This document shows positions 1 through 6,913 of a stretch of 12,111 nt of DNA, piece by piece. Within the stretch, counting starts at the first letter, position 1. Each line of letters starts with the position of its first letter. The position numbers and the translations under genes were made by a program. The notes beneath the pieces were generated by a model that saw only the letters and a program-made list of their open reading frames with translations, had not been told where the DNA came from and searched no databases. This stretch comes from Defluviicoccus vanus (lineage in GTDB: Bacteria > Pseudomonadota > Alphaproteobacteria > Rhodospirillales > Defluviicoccaceae): the NCBI RefSeq assembly GCF_014672695.1, contig NZ_CP053923.1:2611380-2623490 (forward strand), in the 5' to 3' direction.

Positions 1-1665
1 CATGTTATCGGTGACGCCGAGACGTTTTGCCGCGTCGACGACCCGATCCATGCCGATCTCGTCGGCGAGGCGGACGGCGACAACGTTGCGCGACTGTTCG
101 AGGCCAACGCGGAGCGTGGTCGGCCCGTAGTATTTGTTGGAGTAGTTGCCGGGCGTCCAGGGGCGCATCCCCGGCCCCTGGTCAGCGACGAAGGGGGCGT
201 CGTTAATGATCGACGACGGCGTGTAGCCCTGTTCAAAGGCGGCAAGATAGACGATGGGCTTGAAGGTCGAACCCGGCTGCCGCATCGCCTGAGTGGCGCG
301 ATTGAACTGGCTCAGCTTAAAGGAGTAGCCGCCAGTCATCGCCAGGACGCGGCCGGTGTGCGGGTCGAGCGCTAGCAGTGCGCCTTCGACCATCGGCGGT
401 TGGTGGACGGCGTAGGTGTCGGCGCCGATGGGGTCGACGCCAATAACATCGCCCACCGCCACCGTGCCGCCGTGGTAGCTGGTGGCGGGGCGCATCCAGC
501 GGGTCTGCGCCGCCGGGACCGTTCCTTGAGTGCCGTCGGCAAAGCCGATCCTGAGGCCGGCATCCGTCCGCTGCAGCACGGCGGCCAGCCGCAGCCGCTC
601 GTAGCCTCCCGGCGTTTCGATCGCCGCCAGTTGGGCTTGCCAGTCGGCAGGCGGTGTTCCCTTTTTCGCGCCGCTACCCGTGAGTTCGGCAATCGGCCCC
701 CGCCAGCCGTGCGGGCGGTCGAGACGTTCGAGCGCATTGTGCAGCACCGAGTCGGCGATAGACTGCAGCCGCGCATCGAGGGTGGAATGAACGGTCAGGC
801 CGCCTTTGTAGAGGGCGTTCTCGCCGTAGCGTTTGGCGATGTCGCGGCGCACTTCCTCGCCGAAGTAATCAGCCTGGACGAGGCCGGCGGCCTGCCGTGG
901 CTGGGTGACGAGTGGCGTTTGCCGCGCTACTTCCGCCTCCTCGGCGGTGATCCGGCCGTCTTCCTGCATCCGGCCGATAACCCAATCGCGTCGCGCCTTC
1001 GCCATCGCCGGCTGGCGAACCGGATCGTAGGTGCTGGGCGCTTTCGGCAGGCCGGCGAGGAAAGCCGCTTCGGCGATGGTCAGTTCGTCGAGGTTCTTGT
1101 TGAAGTAGTTGAGCGCGGCCGCGGCGACGCCGTAGGCACCGCCACCCAGATAAATCTCGTTCAGGTAGAGTTCGAGGATATGATCCTTGCTGAAGGCGCG
1201 TTCGATGCGGAAGGCCAGGATAGCTTCCTTGACCTTGCGCTGCAGTGTCATGTCGTTGCCGACGAGAAAGTTTTTCGCCACCTGCTGGGTTATCGTCGAC
1301 GCACCGATCGGTCGCCGGTCCGATCCCAGGTTGTTCAAGTTGGTGAGCGCCGCGCGCACGACGCCGGAGATGTCGATGCCAGGGTGGGAGTAGAAGGTCT
1401 TGTCCTCGGCGGAGATGAAGGCATCGATCACCCGACGCGGAATGGTATCGATCGGCAGAAAAATTCGCTTCTCGGTGGCATACTCTGCCAGCAGACCGCC
1501 GTCGCCGGTGTAGACCCGGGTTGCCACTGGTGGCTCATAGCGCGCCAGCTGCGTATGGTCAGGCAGATCCTGCTGCAGCGTGTGCACAAAAATCACGCTG
1601 CCGGCGATGCCGACGATGACGACAACCGCGAGAGCGGCGAAGAGCGACGAAATAAAACGCAACAC
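1..1665 (-). CDS. mrcA: Penicillin-binding protein 1A (class A PBP), 3' end cut by window edge
   Basis: Bifunctional inner-membrane enzyme that polymerises lipid II into glycan strands and cross-links the stem peptides in the periplasm. The 555 codons present read without interruption to the left edge. In order: a membrane anchor at residues ~3-25; a GT51 glycosyltransferase domain with EDKTFYSHPG (E87, catalytic type), GASTITQQ (121-128), RKVKE (143-147) and ELYLNEIYLG (165-174); an OB-like insert (~310-425); then the transpeptidase domain with the SxxK nucleophile S466 (STFK) and the SxN motif at S525-N527. The KTG motif must lie beyond position 1. The start is GTG at 1665, preceded by GGGAC; an in-frame stop lies upstream, and TTG at 1662 is the only close alternative. 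It lies downstream of the amidase on the same strand and may be cotranscribed with it. Family assignment is very secure; PBP1A rather than another class A PBP rests on the OB-like insert and the gene order. Confidence 0.97.
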   Translation of the reverse strand, partial: MLRFISSLFAALAVVVIVGIAGSVIFVHTLQQDLPDHTQLARYEPPVATRVYTGDGGLLAEYATEKRIFLPIDTIPRRVIDAFISAEDKTFYSHPGIDISGVVRAALTNLNNLGSDRRPIGASTITQQVAKNFLVGNDMTLQRKVKEAILAFRIERAFSKDHILELYLNEIYLGGGAYGVAAAALNYFNKNLDELTIAEAAFLAGLPKAPSTYDPVRQPAMAKARRDWVIGRMQEDGRITAEEAEVARQTPLVTQPRQAAGLVQADYFGEEVRRDIAKRYGENALYKGGLTVHSTLDARLQSIADSVLHNALERLDRPHGWRGPIAELTGSGAKKGTPPADWQAQLAAIETPGGYERLRLAAVLQRTDAGLRIGFADGTQGTVPAAQTRWMRPATSYHGGTVAVGDVIGVDPIGADTYAVHQPPMVEGALLALDPHTGRVLAMTGGYSFKLSQFNRATQAMRQPGSTFKPIVYLAAFEQGYTPSSIINDAPFVADQGPGMRPWTPGNYSNKYYGPTTLRVGLEQSRNVVAVRLADEIGMDRVVDAAKRLGVTDNM

Positions 1666-1762
1666 TTGTCCCAGTCCCAGAAAGCGTCGATGCGGTTCGC
1701 GCTTATTGATACAGGGATAAGGTTAACCGATTTGCTACCAGTCTGTACATGCCATTGCGGAA

Positions 1763-1781
1763 CCGCCACCGATGGTGGCGG
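1763..1781 (-). terminator. Perfect 8-bp hairpin between amidase and PBP1A genes
   Basis: CCGCCACC pairs with GGTGGCGG around a 3-base loop. It lies ~46 bases past the amidase stop and ~100 bases before the PBP1A start. Read on the minus strand it is followed by only two T residues, so it is not a classical intrinsic terminator. It could weaken read-through, stabilise the amidase mRNA 3' end, or be a small palindromic repeat. Only the stem itself is certain. Confidence 0.4.
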
Positions 1782-1826
1782 CGGTCGCGCCAGTGCATCA
1801 CACGCTTGTTATCACTGCTCCGCTAG

Positions 1827-3092
1827 CTAACGGCTGTTCGCCATCTCGACACGGGCGAAGTAGGCATCGATGCCGCGCGCCAGCGCGCGCACCAGTTTGC
1901 GTCGGCCGTCGGCGGAGGCGAGCGTGGTGGCGTCCTCCTTGTTGGAAATAAAGCCGAGTTCGACGAGGATAGAGGGAACATCCGGCGCCTTTAGCACGGC
2001 GAAGCCGGCGAAACGGTGCGGGCGGACCAGCAGCGGCCCGTCGCGCCCTACCCGATCGACCACCAGCGAGGCGAGACGGGAGGAACTGTTCATCGTCTCC
2101 CGCTGCGCCAGATCGATGAGAATGTTCGTCACTTCGGGCGTTGCCCCGCGAAGGTCGAGATGGCTAATCACATCGGCCTTGTTTTCCGACTCTGCCAGCG
2201 CAGCCGCCTCGGCATCAGAGGCGTTTTCCGAGAGGGTGTAGACTGAGAGACCACGAATGGAGGGATTGTCCAGCTTGTTGGCGTGGATTGAAACCATCAC
2301 GTCCGCTCCGGCCTTACGTGCGATGGCGATCCGGTCACGCAGCGCAATGAAGGTATCGCGGTTGCGGGTCAGGATTACCCGATAACCGCCGATTGCCTCC
2401 AGTTCGCGCCGCAGCTCACGCGCGGTCGCTAGGGTTATCGCCTTCTCCATCAGCCCCGATGGGGTCATCGCCCCAGGATCGTGGCCGCCGTGGCCGGGAT
2501 CAAGCGCCACCACCTTGCGCACCGGCAGCAGGCTGTCGCTGCGCACTTCGCCCGGTGGACGGCGCGGCGGCGGCGCTGTCCAGCCGGTGGCCGCATACCG
2601 CCCGGTGGTCGTAGGGGGAATGACCGCTGCCAGACCGGAGTCGCTGCGGGACTTGGCTGACCGCAGGCTGACGGTCAGGATATGACTGCGGCCCTGCTGC
2701 GTCGGGCGCAGCTGCGTCGCGGCGACGGTGACCGGCTCGGTGCATTCGATCACTAGGCGGGAGGACCCGGCACTGGGTCGCCCGGTACGAACGGTGCCGA
2801 TCAGGCCGGTATCGCGCGGCAGGTTGCGCGACGTCAGTTGCATCTCGGGCAGGTCGATGACAATCCGATCCGGGTTGGCCAGGGCAAAGACATGGTAGGT
2901 CACCGGCTCACTGAGCGTCAGCGACAAGGTGGAGAGAGGCCCATTGGCTTGGGCGTTCAATGCCGTCAGACGCGGCGTGCTGGCAAGGAGCGGCCCGGGA
3001 AGCAGTGCCGCCATGAGTAGCACGGCCAGAAGAAGCATGCGGGCGCGGCATGCGAAGCCCCGCGGGGCGATTCGCCAAAGGGGCCTTGCCAT
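1827..3092 (-). CDS. amiC: N-acetylmuramoyl-L-alanine amidase, AmiC type (AMIN + Amidase_3)
   Basis: Zinc amidase that cleaves the bond between MurNAc and L-Ala in periplasmic peptidoglycan, normally during septum splitting. With the start used here (421 aa): signal peptide ~1-37 with a long hydrophobic stretch ending LLA; AMIN domain ~40-145, which in this family targets the enzyme to the septal wall; proline-rich linker ~155-190; Amidase_3 domain ~193-415. The zinc ligands are visible as H201 (DPGHGG), E216 (MEKA) and H270 (SIHAN), and the catalytic glutamate as E378 (VELGF). The start is uncertain: the frame stays open to ATG 3227 and also has ATG 3176, which has ACGGGG nearby. I chose 3092 because it puts the signal peptide at the N-terminus. 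It is divergent from rne and upstream of PBP1A, a common alphaproteobacterial order. Function is secure. Confidence 0.95.
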   Translation of the reverse strand: MARPLWRIAPRGFACRARMLLLAVLLMAALLPGPLLASTPRLTALNAQANGPLSTLSLTLSEPVTYHVFALANPDRIVIDLPEMQLTSRNLPRDTGLIGTVRTGRPSAGSSRLVIECTEPVTVAATQLRPTQQGRSHILTVSLRSAKSRSDSGLAAVIPPTTTGRYAATGWTAPPPRRPPGEVRSDSLLPVRKVVALDPGHGGHDPGAMTPSGLMEKAITLATARELRRELEAIGGYRVILTRNRDTFIALRDRIAIARKAGADVMVSIHANKLDNPSIRGLSVYTLSENASDAEAAALAESENKADVISHLDLRGATPEVTNILIDLAQRETMNSSSRLASLVVDRVGRDGPLLVRPHRFAGFAVLKAPDVPSILVELGFISNKEDATTLASADGRRKLVRALARGIDAYFARVEMANSR

Positions 3093-3241
3093 TGACGGAC
3101 GGTGAGGGCGTTCGGGTGAATTTGTCGGCGCTACGACAAAGCGTCGCGCGATAGCCAGCAACTGGGAGGCGAGCATCGTTGACCCCGTAAGCCGACACAC
3201 GAAGTGCCTGGAGGACGGCAAATTCATGACACGCCATCGCA

Positions 3242-3270
3242 GGATTACGCTGGAGACCTCGGATTTTCAA
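3242..3270 (-). promoter_or_regulatory. Candidate promoter for the amidase gene
   Basis: On the minus strand TTGAAA (3270-3265) and TAATCC (3247-3242) are separated by 17 bases. The -35 match is good (5 of 6); the -10 match is poor, as is common in alphaproteobacteria. Transcription would begin near 3235. That is upstream of all three possible amidase starts but leaves almost no leader for ATG 3227. Prediction by eye only. Confidence 0.25.
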
Positions 3271-3314
3271 CAGGTTTCGCCGTATCGCAACGGTAGGACA
3301 GGCGAACTTTGTGT

Positions 3315-3343
3315 TTGTTCTCGAACGCGCGTGGCCTTATTGT
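3315..3343 (+). promoter_or_regulatory. Candidate promoter for rne
   Basis: TTGTTC and TATTGT are separated by 17 bases on the plus strand, in the most AT-rich part of the intergenic region. Both boxes match the consensus only partly. Transcription from here would give a leader of about 290 bases before the rne ATG. Confidence 0.3.
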
Positions 3344-3399
3344 ATCAGATGTGGGATGCTTGGGGGCAAGTGTATTCCCGAATGCAGATCTGGATGCGA

Positions 3400-3441
3400 C
3401 GCTCGCGGTAAAGATGACCTGATGAAGGCGCGCTCGCGGTA
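3400..3441 (+). repeat. 11-bp tandem direct repeat, CGCTCGCGGTA x2
   Basis: CGCTCGCGGTA occurs at 3400-3410 and again, identically, at 3431-3441. The start-to-start distance of 31 bases is close to three helical turns, so both copies would face the same side of the DNA. They lie downstream of the candidate rne promoter and could be a paired protein-binding site or part of the leader RNA. The repeat is certain; its role is unknown. Confidence 0.5.
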
Positions 3442-3518
3442 GCCACCAGGAACGCAATGCAGCTGGAAGAAGCCAAATTTTGATCATGCCGATGCAAGCA
3501 GCGCGTTTTGACCGTCAA

Positions 3519-3540
3519 CCGCTCCTCTCGTGTGGAGCGG
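3519..3540 (+). promoter_or_regulatory. Leader hairpin A upstream of rne
   Basis: CCGCTCC pairs perfectly with GGAGCGG around an 8-base loop. It is followed by a short GGCG-CAAG-CGCC hairpin at 3552-3563. The region lies between the amidase and the rne start, so the structures would form in the 5' part of the rne transcript. A regulatory role is inferred from position only. Confidence 0.4.
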
Positions 3541-3596
3541 CTGGCGAGTTGGGCGCAAGCGCCTTCGGCATTCTGTTGCCACGCCGCCGTTGGTCG

Positions 3597-3610
3597 GGTC
3601 GCACGCGACC
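3597..3610 (+). promoter_or_regulatory. Leader hairpin C just upstream of rne
   Basis: GGTCG pairs with CGACC around the tetraloop CACG (the stem can also be drawn as 6 bp with a 2-base loop). It ends 20 bases before the GGAG ribosome binding site of rne. It could affect translation or processing of the rne mRNA; this is inference. Confidence 0.35.
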
Positions 3611-3642
3611 GGGGCCGAGTGCGGCGCCATGGAGTTCTATGT

Positions 3643-6630
3643 ATGCCATCGAAGCGAATGTTAATCGACGCCGCGCATCCCGAGGAGACCCGGGTCGTGG
3701 TGATCGACGGGGCGCGCCTTGAAGAGTTTGACGTCGAGGTAGCTTCTCGGAAACAACTAAAAGGCAATATCTACCTTGCGAAAATTACCCGCGTAGAGCC
3801 GTCGCTGCAGGCGGCCTTCGTCGACTATGGCGGAAACCGCCATGGTTTTCTCGCCTTCAACGAAATTCACCCTGACTACTATCAAATTCCGGTCGCCGAT
3901 CGCGAACGGCTGCTGGCCGAAGAGGCCGCGCTGGCGCGCGAGGCAGAAAGCCGTGCCGCGGCTGAGGAGGCTGAGGACGGCGAGGCCATCGACGATGACG
4001 ACGACATGGAGCGACGGCACCTACGCTTGCCGTCGCGTCACTACAAAATCCAAGAGGTGATCAAGCGTCGTCAGATCATGCTGGTGCAGGTGGCGAAGGA
4101 AGAGCGCGGCAACAAGGGCGCCGCACTCACCACCTATCTGTCGCTGGCTGGCCGCTATTGCGTGTTGATGCCGAACACGGCGCGCGGCGGCGGCATCTCG
4201 CGCAAGATCACAGTCACCACCGATCGCAAGCGGCTGAAGAAAATCCTTACCGATCTGGAGGTGCCGGAGGGGATGGCGGTCATCGTCCGCACCGCCGGCT
4301 CCGGTCGCAGCAAGGCCGAAATCAAGCGCGACTACGAATACCTGATGCGATTGTGGAGCAGCATCCGCGAAACCACGCTAGGATCGACAGCGCCCGCCCT
4401 CGTCTACGAGGAAGGCAGCCTGATCAAGCGATCGATCCGCGATCACTACGAGCGCGACATCGAAGAGATCATCATCCAGGGCGAGCCGGAGTACAAGATC
4501 GCCCGCGAATTCATGAAGCTGTTCATTCCGAGCCACGCCAAGCGGGTCAAGCTTTACGAGGAGCCGGAAGGCGGGCTGTACCAAGCGTACAACGTGGAAG
4601 ACCAGCTGGACGCCATGCACCAGCCGGTCGTCCAGCTGCGCTCGGGTGGGTATCTGGTGATCAATCCCACCGAAGCGCTGGTGACGATCGACGTCAACTC
4701 CGGCCGCTCCACCCGCGAACGGCATATCGAGGAGACGGCGCTTCGGACCAACCTGGAGGCTTCGGACGAGATTGGCCGCCAATTGCGGCTGCGCGATCTG
4801 GCCGGGCTGATCGTCATCGACTTCATCGACATGGAGGTCCCGCGCAATCAGGCGCTGGTGGAGCGGCGGCTGAAGGACGCGATGAAGGGCGATCGGGCCC
4901 GCACCCAGATCGGCCGCATCAGTCCCTTCGGTCTGCTCGAACTGTCCCGCCAACGGATGCGTCCGAGCCTGCTCGAAACCAGCTTCGAGGTTTGCCCGCA
5001 TTGCCGCGGCGCGGGGGTGCGCCGCACCACCGAGTCAACGGCGCTCGCCGTGCTGCGCAAGATCGAAGAAGAAGGGAGCCGGCATCGCGCCGCCGAGATC
5101 AGCGTGGCGATGGCGTCGGCGGTGGCGAATTATCTGCTCAATATCAAGCGTCGTTCGCTGGTGGCCATCGAGGACCGCTACGATTTGATCGTCGCCGTCA
5201 CCGCCGATGACTCGCTGATCCCGCCCGATTGCCGCATCGAACGCCTTCGCGGCATCGAAGCGCGCGTTGAAGAGGTGGCCGCTGCCGCGGTGGTCGAGGA
5301 GGTCGCCGCTGTTGCGGCGGTCGAGGACGAGGCAGAGACGCAGGCAGAGCAGGAGGACAGCGCCAAGCGAGGACGCCGTCGTCGCGGTCGTCGACGTCGG
5401 CGCCCGGAGGACGAAGCAGCGGCGATGGAGGCGCTGCCGGTTGCCGATGCTGGCTACGATCCGGCCTTGGAGTTCGTCGACGAGGACATGGAAGACGACG
5501 AAGAGGAACTCGACGATGCGGGCGAGGCGGACGGCGAGAGCGAAGCCGAAGCCGGCGCCGGCGCGACGGCCGAACCGGCGAAGAAGCGCCGGCGGCGCGG
5601 CAAGCGCGGCGGTCGTCGGCGGTCGCGCCGCAGCGATGATCGGGAGATCACCGGCGACATGGCCGCGTCAGCGCCCGTCGAGCAGCCGGAGGATGACGCC
5701 GACATCGCTGCCAATACCTTTACGGTCGACGACGAGCCAGAGGACTTTGTTGACGACGACGAAGTCCGCCCGTCGGACGGGTTGCTCACCGAAGACGCAG
5801 CCGACGTGGTTGCGGCGCAAGACGATGTTGGCGACGATGGCACTGACAACGATAGCGAGCCATCAATCGCCGCGGTGCTGAGCGAGGAGAGGGCGGCGGA
5901 GAAGAGCGATACGCCGGCGGACGGCGCTGCTGCAGCCCCTGCTAAGCGGCCGCGGACACGGCGGCGGACGCCGCGTCCGCGCAAAACGGCGGAGAGCGAA
6001 CCACCAGCAGAACCGCAGATGGATTTGCCGCCAGTAGATCCATTGCCGGTGGCACCGATCGTGGAAGAGCCGCAAACGGCCGCGTTCACCTTTCTCGATA
6101 GCGTGGTCAATCCACCCCTGACCGGGTTCGTTCCGGACTATCGCGATCGGGCGGTCATCGGTGAAACCTTCGTGGCGAGCGATCCACTACCGCCGTTGGA
6201 GCCGATGCCCGAAGCTGTCAGCATGGACGACGGTGGCTTCCCTGCCGCCGGCGAAGCGGATGCAGATGCGCCGCGTGCCGACTCTGCCTGGACCGCTGCT
6301 GAGCCTATCGTCATTGAGCCAATGGCGGCCGAAGCGATCGCAATCGAAGCCGTCACCGCCGAGGCGAGCGATGCCCCGGCACCGGCAAGTGATGCCCCCG
6401 AGATCGACGCCCCGGAGATGGCCGCTGCTATCGATGCGGACGTCACGACTGCCGTTGCGAGCGATGTCGCCGATCTTGCGGGCGAGACGGTAGCCGATGC
6501 GGCGTCAATGCCGCTGACACCGCCAGCTGTCGACGTTGTCGACGACGCGACCCCGCCATGGCGATGCAACTTGAAGCGGACTTTGCGCCGGCGGAGCCGG
6601 AGTTCATCCAGCCAGCGCGCCGTCGTTTGA
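3643..6630 (+). CDS. rne: Ribonuclease E (frame as sequenced; authentic C-terminus is out of frame)
   Basis: Essential endoribonuclease that starts mRNA decay, processes rRNA and tRNA precursors, and scaffolds the RNA degradosome. Start: ATG 3643 with GGAG 8 bases upstream; the protein begins MPSKRMLIDAAHPEETRVVV, as in alphaproteobacterial homologues, although the frame stays open back to 3508. S1 domain ~38-160, interrupted by an acidic insert (~93-126). The DNase I-like catalytic domain has magnesium-binding D350 (VTIDVNSG) and D393 (VIDFIDM), matching E. coli D303 and D346. The zinc-link CPHC is at C451/C454, matching C404/C407. After ~residue 545 the tail is low-complexity, with arginine-rich blocks at ~575-587, 647-663 and 768-781 between acidic stretches, as expected of an RNA-binding scaffold. 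From about residue 971 the 995-aa frame turns into a basic sequence unlike the family, while the typical ending lies in another frame up to 6895. Identity is certain; the 3' end is not. Confidence 0.97.
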   Translation: MPSKRMLIDAAHPEETRVVVIDGARLEEFDVEVASRKQLKGNIYLAKITRVEPSLQAAFVDYGGNRHGFLAFNEIHPDYYQIPVADRERLLAEEAALAREAESRAAAEEAEDGEAIDDDDDMERRHLRLPSRHYKIQEVIKRRQIMLVQVAKEERGNKGAALTTYLSLAGRYCVLMPNTARGGGISRKITVTTDRKRLKKILTDLEVPEGMAVIVRTAGSGRSKAEIKRDYEYLMRLWSSIRETTLGSTAPALVYEEGSLIKRSIRDHYERDIEEIIIQGEPEYKIAREFMKLFIPSHAKRVKLYEEPEGGLYQAYNVEDQLDAMHQPVVQLRSGGYLVINPTEALVTIDVNSGRSTRERHIEETALRTNLEASDEIGRQLRLRDLAGLIVIDFIDMEVPRNQALVERRLKDAMKGDRARTQIGRISPFGLLELSRQRMRPSLLETSFEVCPHCRGAGVRRTTESTALAVLRKIEEEGSRHRAAEISVAMASAVANYLLNIKRRSLVAIEDRYDLIVAVTADDSLIPPDCRIERLRGIEARVEEVAAAAVVEEVAAVAAVEDEAETQAEQEDSAKRGRRRRGRRRRRPEDEAAAMEALPVADAGYDPALEFVDEDMEDDEEELDDAGEADGESEAEAGAGATAEPAKKRRRRGKRGGRRRSRRSDDREITGDMAASAPVEQPEDDADIAANTFTVDDEPEDFVDDDEVRPSDGLLTEDAADVVAAQDDVGDDGTDNDSEPSIAAVLSEERAAEKSDTPADGAAAAPAKRPRTRRRTPRPRKTAESEPPAEPQMDLPPVDPLPVAPIVEEPQTAAFTFLDSVVNPPLTGFVPDYRDRAVIGETFVASDPLPPLEPMPEAVSMDDGGFPAAGEADADAPRADSAWTAAEPIVIEPMAAEAIAIEAVTAEASDAPAPASDAPEIDAPEMAAAIDADVTTAVASDVADLAGETVADAASMPLTPPAVDVVDDATPPWRCNLKRTLRRRSRSSSSQRAVV

Positions 6631-6895
6631 CGGGGAGCCGTTTGTGGCCGTGCCGGTGGAAGACGCGCCGCCGCCGGTTTTCGCCTTGCCGGGCGACTTA
6701 CCTGCGGAGCCTGCCGAGGCCGCCATGGTTGGCGAGGATCGCGGGCAGGCAGAGGGCGAAATGCTCGAACGAGAGTCCGAGCCGTCGCCAGCGACGGAAG
6801 ATCTGCGCCGTACCGAGGTTATCCACGTCGGCGAGGATGACGACGACGAGCAGCACAAGGCCCGTCGTGGTTGGTGGACACGGTTCCTGACCTAG
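6552..6895 (+). pseudogene. rne: Out-of-frame C-terminal part of ribonuclease E
   Basis: The acidic Ala/Pro/Glu-rich composition of the RNase E tail continues here in two other frames. From 6552 the next frame reads PAMAMQLEADFAPAEPEFIQ; from about 6611 the third frame reads SFDGEPFVAVPVEDAP and runs to a stop at 6893-6895, ending in RRGWWTRFLT. A short basic ending with a Trp-Trp pair is typical of alphaproteobacterial RNase E. Two one-base losses, one in the CCCC run at 6551-6554 and one near 6605-6625, would join everything into a protein of about 1084 residues. A single extra base between 6575 and 6628 would also connect the first and last frames, but gives a less tail-like junction. These may be sequencing or assembly errors, or real mutations. 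The sequence cannot distinguish them. Confidence 0.75.
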
Positions 6896-6913
6896 CAGGA
6901 CAAGGACTGAGCG

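Larger units (their letters stand above)
3093..3642. other. Divergent intergenic region between amidase and rne (presumed rne leader)
   Basis: About 550 bases with no convincing gene. Several short frames cross it on both strands, but none has a recognisable product or a good ribosome binding site. The left third may hold amidase N-terminal codons if one of its upstream starts is used. The rest carries weak promoter-like sequences for both directions, an 11-bp direct repeat at 3400-3441, and three hairpins between 3519 and 3610. If rne is transcribed from the candidate promoter near 3315-3343, its untranslated leader would be roughly 290 bases. The E. coli rne leader is similarly long and is used for autoregulation. 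The comparison with E. coli is inference. Confidence 0.6.

Noticed and set aside
400..1830. Plus-strand open frame of 476 codons
   Set aside because: It is antisense to PBP1A, whose minus-strand frame carries all expected GT51 and transpeptidase motifs. The plus-strand product has no recognisable domain; long antisense frames are common in GC-rich DNA.
3508..3642. N-terminal extension of RNase E to position 3508
   Set aside because: The 45 extra residues are unlike RNase E N-termini and overlap the leader hairpins; ATG 3643 has a GGAG site and gives the conserved N-terminus.
3226..3767. Several small open frames on both strands (61-140 codons)
   Set aside because: No recognisable products, no convincing ribosome binding sites, and some overlap the rne start; treated as chance frames in the intergenic region.
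4158..5210. Plus-strand open frame of 350 codons inside rne
   Set aside because: Shadow frame over the conserved RNase E catalytic domain; the product is Arg/Gly/His-rich with no family features.
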